From Pseudomonas floridensis (GTDB lineage: Bacteria; Pseudomonadota; Gammaproteobacteria; Pseudomonadales; Pseudomonadaceae), in assembly GCF_002087235.1 (NCBI RefSeq), contig NZ_MUIO01000075.1, forward strand, positions 17,844 through 81,843: a DNA stretch of 64,000 nucleotides, written 5' to 3'. Shown here piece after piece: positions 18,350-28,304 of the stretch. The number at the start of each line of letters is the position of its first letter. The stretch's first letter is position 1. The position numbers and the translations under genes are program-made. The notes below the pieces were generated by a model. It had not been told where the DNA came from, did not search any database, and worked only from the letters and a program-made list of their open reading frames with translations.

Positions 18350-20272
18350 TTACTGCGACTTGCGTACGCGCAGATACCATTCGGAGAGTAGACGTACCTG
18401 TTTATCGGTGTAGCCCCGTTCAACCATTCGAGTGACAAAGTCGTTGTGCTTCTGCTGGTCTTCCTTGCTGGCCTTGGCATTGAAGCTGATGACCGGCAGG
18501 AGGTCCTCGGTGTTGGAGAACATTTTCTTCTCGATCACCACACGCAGCTTCTCGTAGCTGAGCCAGGTCGGGTTCTTGCCGTTGTTGTTGGCGCGGGCGC
18601 GCAGCACGAAGTTGACGATTTCGTTGCGGAAATCCTTCGGATTGCTGATGCCGGCCGGTTTCTCGATCTTCTCCAGTTCCTCGTTGAGTGCGACACGGTT
18701 GAGAATCTCGCCGGTTTCGGGATCGCGGTATTCCTGATCCTGAATCCAGAAATCTGCATACAGCACATAGCGGTCGAAGATGTTCTGACCGTACTCGCTG
18801 TAAGACTCCAGGTACGCAGTCTGAATCTCCTTGCCGATGAACTCGATGTAGCGCGGAGCCAGGTATTCCTTGATGAAGCGCAGATAACGCTCGCGCGTTT
18901 CGGCCGGGAATTGCTCCTGTTCGATCTGCTGCTCAAGCACATAGAGCAGGTGCACCGGGTTGGCGGCGATTTCATGCGGATCGAAGTTGAACACCTTGGA
19001 CAGGATCTTGAACGCGAAACGGGTCGACAGACCGTTCATGCCCTCATCGACACCTGCACTGTCGCGGTACTCCTGAATCGACTTGGCTTTCGGGTCGGTG
19101 TCCTTGAGGTTCTCGCCGTCGTACACGCGCATTTTGGAGTAGATGTTCGAGTTGTCCGGCTCCTTGAGGCGCGACAGCGTGGTGAACTGCGCCAGCATCT
19201 TCAGCGTGTCCGGCGCGCAATGAGCCTTGGAAAGTGAGCTGTTGAACAGCAGCTTGTCGTAGATCTTGATCTCGTCGCTGACCCGCAGGCAGTACGGCAC
19301 CTTCACGATATAGATACGGTCGATGAAGGCTTCGTTGTTCTTGTTGTTGCGGAAACTGTGCCATTCCGATTCGTTGGAGTGCGCCAGCAGGATACCGGTG
19401 AACGGGATCGCGCCCAGGCCCTCGGTGCTGTTGTAGTTACCTTCCTGAGTGGCGGTCAGCAGCGGGTGCAGAACCTTGATCGGTGCCTTGAACATCTCGA
19501 CGAATTCCATCAGGCCCTGGTTGGCCCGGCAGAGTGCGCCCGAGTAGCTGTAGGCATCGGCATCGTTCTGCGGAAACTCTTCCAGCTTGCGGATATCAAC
19601 CTTGCCGACCAGCGCCGAGATGTCCTGGTTGTTCTCGTCACCCGGCTCGGTCTTGGCGACCGCAATCTGATTGAGAATCGATGGATAGAGTTTCACCACT
19701 TTGAACTGACTGATGTCGCCCCCGAACTCAGCCAGACGCTTGGTCGCCCAGGGCGACATGATGGTGCTCAGGTAACGCCTCGGGATGCCGAAATCTTCTT
19801 CCAGAATCGCGCCGTCTTCATTGGCATTGAACAGGCCCAATGGTGATTCGAAGACCGGCGAGCCCTTGATGGCGTAGAACGGGACTTTTTCGATCAGTTG
19901 TTTGAGTTTTTCAGCCAGCGAAGATTTACCACCGCCAACCGGTCCGAGCAGATAGAGAATCTGCTTCTTTTCTTCCAGGCCCTGAGCGGCATGGCGGAAA
20001 TACGAAACGATCTGGTCGATGCATTCTTCCATTCCATGGAAGTCAGCGAACGCCGGATAGCGACGAATTACCTTGTTGGAGAAAATCCGCGACAACCGCG
20101 AGTTGGTGGAGGTGTCCACCAGCTCAGGTTCGCCAATGGCCAGCAGAAGACGTTCTGCCGCCGAGGCGTATGCGCTGCGATCCTGTTTGCAGAGCTCCAG
20201 ATACTCCTGTAGCGAGAGCTCTTCCTGACGTGTGGTTTCAAAGCGTTGTTGGAAGTGGCTAAAAATACTCAT
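18350..20272 (-). CDS. prkA: PrkA family serine protein kinase (YeaG)
   Basis: The 640-residue protein has an AAA-type N-terminal ATPase region with Walker A GPVGGGKSSLAEKL near residue 108, and a C-terminal PrkA kinase domain. The family start (IFSHFQQRFETTRQEELSLQEYLELC) is clear. It is the first gene of the operon with YeaH and SpoVR. PrkA proteins are reported as Ser protein kinases or AAA-type proteases involved in stress and stationary-phase physiology; which activity this one has cannot be read from sequence. Confidence 0.94.
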   Translation of the reverse strand: MSIFSHFQQRFETTRQEELSLQEYLELCKQDRSAYASAAERLLLAIGEPELVDTSTNSRLSRIFSNKVIRRYPAFADFHGMEECIDQIVSYFRHAAQGLEEKKQILYLLGPVGGGKSSLAEKLKQLIEKVPFYAIKGSPVFESPLGLFNANEDGAILEEDFGIPRRYLSTIMSPWATKRLAEFGGDISQFKVVKLYPSILNQIAVAKTEPGDENNQDISALVGKVDIRKLEEFPQNDADAYSYSGALCRANQGLMEFVEMFKAPIKVLHPLLTATQEGNYNSTEGLGAIPFTGILLAHSNESEWHSFRNNKNNEAFIDRIYIVKVPYCLRVSDEIKIYDKLLFNSSLSKAHCAPDTLKMLAQFTTLSRLKEPDNSNIYSKMRVYDGENLKDTDPKAKSIQEYRDSAGVDEGMNGLSTRFAFKILSKVFNFDPHEIAANPVHLLYVLEQQIEQEQFPAETRERYLRFIKEYLAPRYIEFIGKEIQTAYLESYSEYGQNIFDRYVLYADFWIQDQEYRDPETGEILNRVALNEELEKIEKPAGISNPKDFRNEIVNFVLRARANNNGKNPTWLSYEKLRVVIEKKMFSNTEDLLPVISFNAKASKEDQQKHNDFVTRMVERGYTDKQVRLLSEWYLRVRKSQ

Positions 20273-20556
20273 GACGTCACCTCGCTCGATACGTTGAGCC
20301 GGCGGCGGATCGTCAGTCGATGCTGGCAGCAGCTGAGTATCCAGATGCCGTTTACCCCCCAGAACACCATAAAAGTAACTACCGATGACCCACGCGCCGG
20401 TGTACCGGCTCTCCCCTGATTTCGGATGGCCTGAGGCTAAGGATAGTTCGGATTCGGAAAGATAAAGAAGGGATGAGCGAGAAGACGGGCTGACCGTTCG
20501 TCAGTTAGGGCGCGAACCCGCGTAGAACGCGGGATCGACTGTCATAAAAATATTTT
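20273..20556. other. Gap between glpE and prkA
   Basis: About 284 bases with no gene. It should hold the prkA promoter. An inverted repeat (CCCGCGT...ACGCGGG near 20517-20533) follows the glpE stop and could end that operon, but it lacks a long T run. Confidence 0.4.
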
Positions 20557-20880
20557 TTATCGGCCTTGCACGGTTTCGGCCGGAAAAGTGGAGCGCCACA
20601 GCTCAAAACCGCCATCTACGCTGTAGACGTCCGAGAATCCCTGACCCACGAGGTAGGCGGCTGCACTCTGGCTGGAGTTGCCGTGATAGCAGATCACGAC
20701 GAGGGGTTTGTCCAGGTCGGCGTTGGCGATGAAGTCGGCGATCGAGTGGTTATCCAGGTGCAGCGATTCGGGAATGTGGTTGCTCTCGAAGGTCTGGGCA
20801 TCCCGAACGTCGACCACCACCGCGCCATGTTCGCGCAGGGCTTGAGCCTGTTCGGGGGGAATACGTTTGAATTCGGTCAT
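20557..20880 (-). CDS. glpE: Thiosulfate sulfurtransferase GlpE (rhodanese)
   Basis: A 107-residue single-domain rhodanese. The start at 20880 overlaps the apaH stop in an ATGA arrangement and is preferred over an in-frame start 34 codons upstream. The domain shows VDVRDAQTFESNHIPESLHL and the active-site loop CYHGNSS with Cys64 as the sulfur-carrying residue. It transfers sulfane sulfur from thiosulfate to cyanide or thiol acceptors in the cytosol. It is the last gene of lptD-surA-pdxA-rsmA-apaG-apaH-glpE. Confidence 0.93.
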   Translation of the reverse strand: MTEFKRIPPEQAQALREHGAVVVDVRDAQTFESNHIPESLHLDNHSIADFIANADLDKPLVVICYHGNSSQSAAAYLVGQGFSDVYSVDGGFELWRSTFPAETVQGR

Positions 20881-21779
20881 TGCGGGGACTCCTGAGCCTG
20901 GGGCGGCTGATGACGGCTGGCGTCTGCCGGTATTCGGGTGACGGTCGGTGCTGCCACGTGGCCGACAGCATCGCAATTGCATCGATGACGTTCAAGGGTG
21001 TCGACGTTGAGCAGTGTCATGGCGCCGCCCCACACGCAGCCGCTGTCCAGCGCAAACACGTCTTGCTCGTCGCAGCGGCCTTCCAGCGCGGCCCAGTGAC
21101 CGAAGATGATTTTCACTGCGCGGGTCTTGCGGTTCTTGTGGCTGAACCAGGGCGCGTAACCGGGCTTTGCGGTCTCGACGCCTTCCTTGCCCTTGAGGTC
21201 GAGCTTGCCGTCGCTGGTGCAGAAGCGCATGCGGGTGAAGTAATTGGTGATGACCCGCAGGCGCGTGACGCCGCTCAGGTCGTTGTCCCATTTGGCAGGC
21301 TCGTTGCCATACATGCCGTCCAGAAACGGCTCATACAGGTTGTCGTCCTGTAGGGCGCGTTCGACTTCAGCCGCGTGTTTGAGCGCTTTTTTCAGCGACC
21401 ATTGCGGCGCGATCCCGGCGTGAACCATGGCGACATGACGTTGCTCGTCGTAATGCATCAGCTTTTGCTGGCGTATCCAGTTCAACAGGTCGTCGCGATC
21501 CGGTGCTTCAAGGATTTCGCGCAGGGTATCGCCTTTTTTCAGGCGTTCTATGTTGCGTGCGGCCGCCAGCAGGTGCAGGTCATGATTGCCCAGCACACAG
21601 ACCACCGATTGCCGGATGCCGTACAGGTATCGAAGCGTTTCCAGCGACTGCGGGCCGCGGTTGACCAGATCACCCACTAGCCACAGCTGATCCTTTTGCG
21701 GATCGAACTGCACATGGTCAAGCAGGCATTTCAGCGGTTCCAGGCAACCTTGCAGGTCACCAACGGCGTACACCGCCAT
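20877..21779 (-). CDS. apaH: Symmetrical bis(5'-nucleosyl)-tetraphosphatase ApaH
   Basis: The 300-residue enzyme hydrolyses Ap4A to two ADP and can decap Np4-capped RNA. It has the metallophosphoesterase motifs GDLQGC near residue 7, GDLVNRGP near 36 and GNHDLH near 65. The C-terminal tail (about 270-300) is longer than in E. coli and low-complexity, with no motif. The start abuts the apaG stop and the stop overlaps the glpE start. Confidence 0.96.
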   Translation of the reverse strand: MAVYAVGDLQGCLEPLKCLLDHVQFDPQKDQLWLVGDLVNRGPQSLETLRYLYGIRQSVVCVLGNHDLHLLAAARNIERLKKGDTLREILEAPDRDDLLNWIRQQKLMHYDEQRHVAMVHAGIAPQWSLKKALKHAAEVERALQDDNLYEPFLDGMYGNEPAKWDNDLSGVTRLRVITNYFTRMRFCTSDGKLDLKGKEGVETAKPGYAPWFSHKNRKTRAVKIIFGHWAALEGRCDEQDVFALDSGCVWGGAMTLLNVDTLERHRCNCDAVGHVAAPTVTRIPADASRHQPPQAQESPQ

Positions 21780-22159
21780 CAGTGCAGGGCGCCCGGTACG
21801 GCAAGGCGGAAGGGCGCAATGATGGCGTCGAAGCGTTTACCGTCCTCGGCCAGCATCTGATAGGAGCCTTGCATGTTGCCGACCTTGGTGGTCATGACCG
21901 TGCCGCTGCTGTAGGTATGGCTCTGGCCAGCCTTGATCAGCGGTTGCTGACCCACAACGCCTTCGCCACGAACTTCCTCGACATGGCCGTCGCCATCGGT
22001 GATGACCCAGTGTCGGGACAGCAGCTTGGCTGGCAACTGGCCGTTGTTCTGGACCGTGATGGTGTAGGCAAAAGCGAAGCGGTTCTGCTCGGGCTGAGAC
22101 TGTTCTGAGAGAAAACGCGTGACGACGCTGACGTCGACCTGATAACGGGAATCGGACAT
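21779..22159 (-). CDS. apaG: ApaG protein (Co2+/Mg2+ efflux-associated)
   Basis: A 126-residue protein with the single ApaG fibronectin-III-like fold: VSVVTRFLSEQSQPEQNRF at the N-terminus, the glycine-rich VVGQQPLIKAGQSHTYSSG stretch, and M-x-GSYQML near 100. Its biochemical role is unresolved; loss affects Co2+ resistance and Mg2+ efflux in Salmonella. It is coupled to apaH with adjacent stop and start codons. Confidence 0.95.
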   Translation of the reverse strand: MSDSRYQVDVSVVTRFLSEQSQPEQNRFAFAYTITVQNNGQLPAKLLSRHWVITDGDGHVEEVRGEGVVGQQPLIKAGQSHTYSSGTVMTTKVGNMQGSYQMLAEDGKRFDAIIAPFRLAVPGALH

Positions 22160-22275
22160 TCAGTAGGCCTTGAAATCCATAGCTAAAAAACTGGGGCACT
22201 CGATAGAAGCATCAGTCTAGGACAAGTAAACGGAAAATGACTAATGGCCGTCTGCCGTTTACCTGTTACCGAAGC

Positions 22276-23082
22276 TTACTCCGCTACGGGCTTTTCGCTC
22301 AGCTTGTCTGCCAGGCGAACGAAAGCGGCCAGATCCAGCTGCTCCGGACGCAGGCTGCCGTCCACGCCAGCAGCGGTGATGTCGTCGCTGCTCAACAGCA
22401 GTTTGAGGGTGTTGCGCAGGGTCTTGCGACGCTGGTTGAAGGCTTCGCGAACGACGCGCTCCAGCAGGCGGTGATCCTTGGCGGGATGAGGCAGCGTCTC
22501 GTGAGGCACCAGACGCACGATTGCCGAGTCGACTTTCGGTGGCGGATTGAACGCGCCGGGTCCGACGTTGAACAGGTGTTCCACACGGCAGTGGTACTGC
22601 ACCATGATCGACAAGCGGCCCCAGTCGCCACCGCCGGGCCCTGCGGCAAGACGCTCGACCACTTCCTTCTGCAGCATGAAGTGCATGTCGCGAATCAGGC
22701 TGGCGTTTTGCAGCAGATGGAAGATCAGCGGCGTGGAAATGTTGTACGGCAGGTTACCGACGACGCGCAGGCTGCGCGGTTCGGCGCCCAGACTGTTGAA
22801 GTCGAACTTCAGCGCATCGCCCTGATGCAGGTTGAAGTTGGGCTTGCCGGCGAACTGGCTGTTGAGGATCGGAATCAGGTCCTTGTCCAGTTCCACGACG
22901 TCCAGACGCGCGCCGCTGTTGAGCAGGCCTTCGGTCAGTGCGCCCTGGCCCGGGCCGATTTCCAGCAGACGGTCTTCGGGTTTGGCCCGGATCGCGCGCA
23001 GGATTTTGTCGATAACGCCTGCGTCGTGCAGGAAGTTCTGCCCGAAACGCTTGCGCGCCCGGTGTTGGTAGAGCTCGGTCAT
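22276..23082 (-). CDS. rsmA: 16S rRNA dimethyladenosine transferase RsmA (KsgA)
   Basis: The 268-residue enzyme dimethylates A1518 and A1519 of 16S rRNA, a late 30S maturation step. It has the N-terminal RKRFGQNFLHDAGVI motif, the SAM-binding EIGPGQGALTEGLL near residue 42, and the catalytic NLPYNIST motif near 114. The start overlaps the pdxA stop by 4 bases. Confidence 0.97.
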   Translation of the reverse strand: MTELYQHRARKRFGQNFLHDAGVIDKILRAIRAKPEDRLLEIGPGQGALTEGLLNSGARLDVVELDKDLIPILNSQFAGKPNFNLHQGDALKFDFNSLGAEPRSLRVVGNLPYNISTPLIFHLLQNASLIRDMHFMLQKEVVERLAAGPGGGDWGRLSIMVQYHCRVEHLFNVGPGAFNPPPKVDSAIVRLVPHETLPHPAKDHRLLERVVREAFNQRRKTLRNTLKLLLSSDDITAAGVDGSLRPEQLDLAAFVRLADKLSEKPVAE

Positions 23083-24068
23083 GAATGGGTCTCGGCCATC
23101 TGGTAGGCGGTGTGCAGCGCGACGTGCAGGCTGCCGGTGTCAATCTTGCCGCTGCCCGCCAGGTCCAGCGCGGTGCCGTGGTCGACGGACGTGCGGATGA
23201 TCGGCAGACCGAGCGTCACGTTGACGGCTGCGCCGAAGCCTTTGTATTTCAGCACGGGCAGGCCTTGATCGTGGTACATCGCCAGCACCGCATCGCAGTG
23301 CTCCAGATATTTGGGGGTAAACAGAGTGTCGGCGGGCAGCGGGCCGCGCAAGTCAAGTCCATCGCTGCGCAGACGCTCCAGAGTTGGTTCGATGATGTCG
23401 ATTTCCTCGCGCCCCAGATGCCCGCTCTCACCGGCATGGGGGTTGAGGCCGCACACAAGGATGCGCGGATGAGGAATGCCGAACTTGTTCACCAGGTCGG
23501 CGTGCAGGATGCGCGTGACACGCTCCAGTCGATCCGCCGTGATGGCATCCGCCACATCGCGCAGCGGCAGGTGAGTGGTCACCAGCGCGACACGCAGGTC
23601 GCCGGTGGCCAGCATCATCACCACTTGTTCGGTGTGCGTCAGTTCTGCGAGAAATTCGGTATGCCCGGAAAAGGCGAAGCCGCCTTCGTTGATCACGCCC
23701 TTGTGCACCGGCGCAGTGATCATGCCGCTGAACAGGCCATCGAGACAGCCTTGTCCGGCACGGGTCAGGGTTTGCAGCACGAACCCCGCATTGGCTGTGT
23801 TCAGTTCGCCTGTGACCACCGGCGCGGCCAGTGGCGTATCCCAGATGTAAAGGCTGCCAGCGGGTGCGGGCGAGTCGGGGAGGGCGTCCGGGGTTACGTC
23901 GATCAGATCGACGGCCACGCCCAGTTGCGCGGCCCGCTCATTGAGCAGGTCGCGGCTGGTGATGGCAATCAGGGGGTGTGGCTGAGGCTGCGTGGCGAGC
24001 AGCAGGCAAAGGTCAGGACCTATGCCGGCCGGCTCGCCGGGTGTCAGGGCGAAGCGCTTTGGTTTCAC
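23079..24068 (-). CDS. pdxA: 4-hydroxythreonine-4-phosphate dehydrogenase PdxA
   Basis: The 329-residue NAD-dependent enzyme of pyridoxal 5'-phosphate synthesis oxidises 4-phosphohydroxy-L-threonine. Family signatures include the N-terminal ALTPGEPAGIGPDL, the metal-ligand region FSGHTEFLAE near 140, GLNPHAGE..HLGREE near 210, and AMYHDQGLPVLKYKGFG near 265. Its start overlaps the surA stop (ATGA) and its stop overlaps rsmA, so translation is coupled across the operon. Confidence 0.97.
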   Translation of the reverse strand: MKPKRFALTPGEPAGIGPDLCLLLATQPQPHPLIAITSRDLLNERAAQLGVAVDLIDVTPDALPDSPAPAGSLYIWDTPLAAPVVTGELNTANAGFVLQTLTRAGQGCLDGLFSGMITAPVHKGVINEGGFAFSGHTEFLAELTHTEQVVMMLATGDLRVALVTTHLPLRDVADAITADRLERVTRILHADLVNKFGIPHPRILVCGLNPHAGESGHLGREEIDIIEPTLERLRSDGLDLRGPLPADTLFTPKYLEHCDAVLAMYHDQGLPVLKYKGFGAAVNVTLGLPIIRTSVDHGTALDLAGSGKIDTGSLHVALHTAYQMAETHS

Positions 24069-25393
24069 TGAGCAGCCTGGGCTGCGCCAGGAAGCTTGAT
24101 TTCAACGTAGGCTTCGTCACGGATCTGACGCAACCAGGTTTGCAGCTCTTCGTCGTACTTGCGGTTACGCAACACGTTCAGGGCCTGTTGATCACGGGCC
24201 TGGCTGGTGGCATCCGTTGCACGACGGCCGAGGACTTCCAGAACATGCCAGCCGTAAGCGGTCTTGAAGGGTTTGGAGACCACGCCCTGAGGCGTTTCGG
24301 TCATGACTTCGCGGAACTCCGGAACCAGCGAGTTGGGATCGACCCAGTTCAGGTCGCCGCCGTTGAGTGCCGAACCCGGATCTTCCGAGAAGCTCTTGGC
24401 CAGTTCGCCAAAGTCTTCGCCGTTTTCGATGCGGTCATACAGCTTCTCTGCCAGACGCCTGGTCTCTGCTTCGCTGCGGATTTCACTTGGCTTGATCAGG
24501 ATGTGACGCACATGCACTTCATCGCGCATCTGGGCCTGGCCTTGACCACCGCGTTTTTCCAGCAGCTTGAGAATGATGAAACCACCCGGCGTACGCGCCG
24601 GAGGGGTTACGTCACCGATCGGCATCGAACTGAGCATGTCGCCGAACGGTGGCGGCAGTTGGGCTGCCTTGCGCCAGCCCATGTCGCCGCCTTCCAGCGC
24701 GCTTTCGCTCGAGGATTTAGCGATCGCCATCTGGGCGAAGTCGGCACCTTTCTTCAACTGGTCGTAAACGTCCTTGGCCCTGCGCGCCGCCGCCTGGATC
24801 GCATCGGAAGATGCGCTGTCAGGCGTGGCGATCAGGATGTTGGCCAGGTGAAACTCTTCGGACAACTGAGCCTTGCCCAGATCGGAGGCCAGGAAGTTCT
24901 TCACTTCCTGTTCGGAGACCTGGATACGCTCTGCCACGCGGCGCTGGCGCACACGGCTGATGATCATTTCCCGGCGAACCTGCTCGCGTGCATCGTTATA
25001 CGACAGGCCGTCATGGGCGAGAGCAGCACGGAACTGGTCAACGCTCATGTTGTTGCGCTGGGCAATGGTGCCGATCGCCTGATTCAGCTCTTCGTCAGTG
25101 ACGCGAATGCCGGAACGCTCGCCAATCTGCAACTGCAGGTTTTCCAGAATCAGACGATCCAGAACCTGCTGTTGCAGCGCTTCGGCAGGCGGTACGCCCG
25201 ATCCGCGTTTGGCGATGGTTTGCTGAACCTCGCGAACACGCTGGTCCATCTGGCTTTTCATGATCACGTCGTTGTCGACGATGGCCACGACACTGTCCAG
25301 AGGTTGAACCGCTGCATGCACTGCGCCGCTCAGGAGTAACGCGCCCAGCATCAGCGGGCGCAGACAATCAGAAAGCTTGGTCTTCACGTTCAC
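24065..25393 (-). CDS. surA: Periplasmic chaperone and peptidyl-prolyl isomerase SurA
   Basis: The 442-residue protein has a signal peptide (about 1-27, cut after AVHA), an N-terminal chaperone domain (about 30-150) with AIVDNDVIMKSQMDQRV, two parvulin domains (about 175-275 and 285-390, the second with VRHILIKPS and WHVLEV), and a C-terminal helix. It escorts outer-membrane beta-barrel proteins to the BAM complex. The start lies 26 bases inside the lptD 3' end, so SurA is made together with one of its main clients. Confidence 0.96.
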   Translation of the reverse strand: MNVKTKLSDCLRPLMLGALLLSGAVHAAVQPLDSVVAIVDNDVIMKSQMDQRVREVQQTIAKRGSGVPPAEALQQQVLDRLILENLQLQIGERSGIRVTDEELNQAIGTIAQRNNMSVDQFRAALAHDGLSYNDAREQVRREMIISRVRQRRVAERIQVSEQEVKNFLASDLGKAQLSEEFHLANILIATPDSASSDAIQAAARRAKDVYDQLKKGADFAQMAIAKSSSESALEGGDMGWRKAAQLPPPFGDMLSSMPIGDVTPPARTPGGFIILKLLEKRGGQGQAQMRDEVHVRHILIKPSEIRSEAETRRLAEKLYDRIENGEDFGELAKSFSEDPGSALNGGDLNWVDPNSLVPEFREVMTETPQGVVSKPFKTAYGWHVLEVLGRRATDATSQARDQQALNVLRNRKYDEELQTWLRQIRDEAYVEIKLPGAAQAAQ

Positions 25394-28175
25394 GATAACC
25401 TTGGATGCCTTTGTCGAGGAAGCTCTCTACCTTGGCGCCGGTCACGCCGCCGAGTCCCTTCAACACGATTTGTAGGAATATGCCGCGGTCGCCTTTTTCG
25501 TTCTGAGGCGCTTCCTGGCTGAATTCGTCGTAATCAATCCAGTAGCGGTTGATCAGGCGCAGTTTCCAGCAGCAGTTGTCGTATTCGAAACCACCAAAGG
25601 CCTCGATGGTACGGTCGCGGTTGTAGTCATACTGCCAGCGGCTGATGAGGCTCCATTGCGGGATGATCGGCCAGATGACCGAGAAATCATGCTGCTGGAT
25701 CTTGTAGTAGTCCTTCACGTAGCCCGGAGTACCCGGGGTGCCGTAGTCGCCACCACCCACGGTCCAGCGGCCAGTGGTCTGGTCGAAGCGGACCTGGTCG
25801 TTGCGATAGCGATAGCCAGCGTTGATGACCTTGTTCGGATTGTCTTCAGGCTGGTAGTGGAACATCGCGCTGCCCGAACGGGTGCTCTTGCTGTCCGGAT
25901 CCCAGTTGAAATCGGAGTTGAAGCGCCAGTCGCGGTTGAAGCGGTAGGCGTATTCCAGCGCGTATGGCGAAACCTGCGCCTTGGCGTCGTCACGATCAGC
26001 GAACGAAATACCTGGCAACTGAACCTTGCGGTCTTCGAAATAGAGAGCCTGACCGATGCTGAAGGTCTGACGCTCGAAGCCGTTGTCTTCAATCCAGCGG
26101 TTGGTGATACCCAGCGACAGCTTGTTCTCATCGCCAATACGGTCGGAACCAGTGAATCGGTTATCACGGAACAGGGACGAGTAGTTGAAGGTGCTTTCGC
26201 CAGTGTCGAAGACCGGAATGTCAGTCTGATCTTTCTCGGGAACGTAGAGATAGAACAGGCGCGGCTCAAGGGTCTGGCGGTAGTTCTTGCCGAACCATTG
26301 GGTATCGCGATCAAAGTACAGGCCGCTGTCGACGCTGAAGACAGGTACGCTACGGCTTTGGCTGCTGCTGTATTCCTCGTCAGCCAGCAATGAAGCCTTG
26401 CCCTGGCTGTCCAGGTCGAGATCGTACTGGGTGTAGACATACTTGAGCTTCGGTGTCAGGAAGCCGTAGGTCCAGTTCATCGGCAGGCTGACCGAAGGTG
26501 CGAGGTTCAGACGGTCGCCATTGGCACGGGCGAGTCCTGCAATGTTTCTGTCGAGCCTCGGTGTACCAACAGGAGTACCGTCAGCTGCGAACGGACCACC
26601 ATTTTCATCAAAGTATGTGCCATCACGCAGATCACGCTCGAAACGAACCGCTTCGGTCTGGTAATCGAACTTCAACCCGCCCGGGTTGTAAGGCAAGGTA
26701 CCGTTGAAGGTAATCTGCGGCAGGCGGTTGTACGGCGTGATGTTGGCAATGGTCGCCAGCTTGTAGGCCTGAGCATTGAACATTGCGGTGTAGCTATCGC
26801 CACGATAGGTCAAGGAACCCTGCTGATTGATGTAGTCAGTTCTGCTCACACCAATCTGATCGGTTTCCAGATCCTGGAAATAGTACGGGTCGCTGATGTC
26901 GGTGTAATCGACCTGGGTCAGCCAGCGCGAATCCAGCCCGCCCTTGTGCTGCCAGTTGATCATCCAGCGCGTCTTGTCGTAGTCGGACTGCAGCTTGCGC
27001 TCGTCGTCTTCGTCGTTCAGGTAGGCAGCGCCGAACTGGCCTTCGCTGCTCTTGGTCAGGTAGCGGAACTCACCTTCCATCAGCAGGCCGCGTTTGGCCA
27101 TGTAGCGTGGGTACAACGTGGCGTCGTAGTTCGGTGCCAGGTTGAAATAGTAAGGCGTGACCAGCGTGAAGCCGGTGTCGGTGCTCGTGCCGATGGTCGG
27201 TGGCAGGAACCCTGACTGGCGACGGTCGTCGATCGGGAAATAGATATACGGCGTGTAGAGTACCGGTATGTCCTTGACCCGCAGCGTCACGTTGGTCGCG
27301 GTGCCGAAACCGGTCGCCGGGTTCAGCGTGACGTTGTTGCCTTTCAGCGTCCAGGCGTTGCTGTTCGGTTCGCACGTGGTGTACGTGCCGTCCTTGAGGC
27401 GAATGATCGCGTTCTCGGCACGCTTGGCGTACAGCGCGTTACCGCGAATGTTCGACTTGTGCAGGACGTACTCGGCGTTGTCGACACGGGCTTCGCCGGT
27501 GTCGAGCTGCAGTTCGGCCTTGTCGCCGACGATCAGCGCGCCGTTGTCACGCAGACGCACGTCACCGTTAAGTTCACCACGGTTCTCGGCCTGATGTAGG
27601 GCGGCTTCCTGAGCCTGTACCTGCATGCTGCCCTGACGCAACACGACGTCACCGGCCAGGGTCGCAACCTGTGCTTCCTGCTCGTAACGCGAGGCTTTGG
27701 CACCGACGAACATCGGCGCTTCGCTCATGGGTGTCTTGTCATCCATGCCAGGGCGAATCGGCTCCACGTAGGCACCCGAGCAATACGGACCGGTTTCGGC
27801 CAGTTGCGCTGCGGTGAGCTTGTCACGAGGAACCCAATCGAGGTGGCTGTAGTCAGCACTACGCGACTTCAGGCCTTTGCCCTTGGCTTCGGTCACCAGT
27901 TGCGTGGACGCAACCTGTTCGCCAGTGGATGTGCTTTCCGAGGTTACGGCGCCGTTGGAACTGACCGACGTCGTGCTGTGCACGGGGCGTGGAGGCAGCT
28001 CAGCGGCAGCGGTAGCGGATTTCGGCGCACAGTTCCAGGCACCCGAAGCAGAGACTGAGCAGTCATACTGTTCCGCGGCAACCACGAACTGAGTGGCCAG
28101 AGGTTGCATCGCCAGCAGACTGCCGGTTACGAGCAACGGAAATTTTTTACGAAACGCGGGGGATTTCAATGCCAT
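25368..28175 (-). CDS. lptD: LPS-assembly outer membrane protein LptD
   Basis: The 935-residue protein inserts lipopolysaccharide into the outer leaflet of the outer membrane with LptE. A basic N-terminus and hydrophobic signal segment end near residue 33 (VVAA-EQYDC). Two Cys follow in YDCSVSASGAWNC, an OstA/LptA-like jellyroll spans about 150-270, and a large beta barrel (about 330-920) has the late DNCCWKL Cys pair used for the disulfides that control assembly. A Thr/Ser-rich low-complexity stretch (about 55-100) is typical of Pseudomonas. First gene of the operon with surA and pdxA, divergent from amgK. Confidence 0.96.
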   Translation of the reverse strand: MALKSPAFRKKFPLLVTGSLLAMQPLATQFVVAAEQYDCSVSASGAWNCAPKSATAAAELPPRPVHSTTSVSSNGAVTSESTSTGEQVASTQLVTEAKGKGLKSRSADYSHLDWVPRDKLTAAQLAETGPYCSGAYVEPIRPGMDDKTPMSEAPMFVGAKASRYEQEAQVATLAGDVVLRQGSMQVQAQEAALHQAENRGELNGDVRLRDNGALIVGDKAELQLDTGEARVDNAEYVLHKSNIRGNALYAKRAENAIIRLKDGTYTTCEPNSNAWTLKGNNVTLNPATGFGTATNVTLRVKDIPVLYTPYIYFPIDDRRQSGFLPPTIGTSTDTGFTLVTPYYFNLAPNYDATLYPRYMAKRGLLMEGEFRYLTKSSEGQFGAAYLNDEDDERKLQSDYDKTRWMINWQHKGGLDSRWLTQVDYTDISDPYYFQDLETDQIGVSRTDYINQQGSLTYRGDSYTAMFNAQAYKLATIANITPYNRLPQITFNGTLPYNPGGLKFDYQTEAVRFERDLRDGTYFDENGGPFAADGTPVGTPRLDRNIAGLARANGDRLNLAPSVSLPMNWTYGFLTPKLKYVYTQYDLDLDSQGKASLLADEEYSSSQSRSVPVFSVDSGLYFDRDTQWFGKNYRQTLEPRLFYLYVPEKDQTDIPVFDTGESTFNYSSLFRDNRFTGSDRIGDENKLSLGITNRWIEDNGFERQTFSIGQALYFEDRKVQLPGISFADRDDAKAQVSPYALEYAYRFNRDWRFNSDFNWDPDSKSTRSGSAMFHYQPEDNPNKVINAGYRYRNDQVRFDQTTGRWTVGGGDYGTPGTPGYVKDYYKIQQHDFSVIWPIIPQWSLISRWQYDYNRDRTIEAFGGFEYDNCCWKLRLINRYWIDYDEFSQEAPQNEKGDRGIFLQIVLKGLGGVTGAKVESFLDKGIQGYREREDQAF

Positions 28176-28304
28176 CTTATTAGTCCGGGCTTCCTGCGCG
28201 CCATCTGCCCGCGGGGGGGCCGCACGCCTCTCGATGGGCTGAAAAAGATTCCGGATAATAAAGCATGACCCGCTTGACGGCTAGCGCCGTCGGAGACCCT
28301 TGTA

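Noticed and set aside
23085..24071. Long plus-strand frames opposite pdxA, surA, SpoVR and prkA
   Set aside because: All are shadows of strongly supported minus-strand genes and show no domain of their own.
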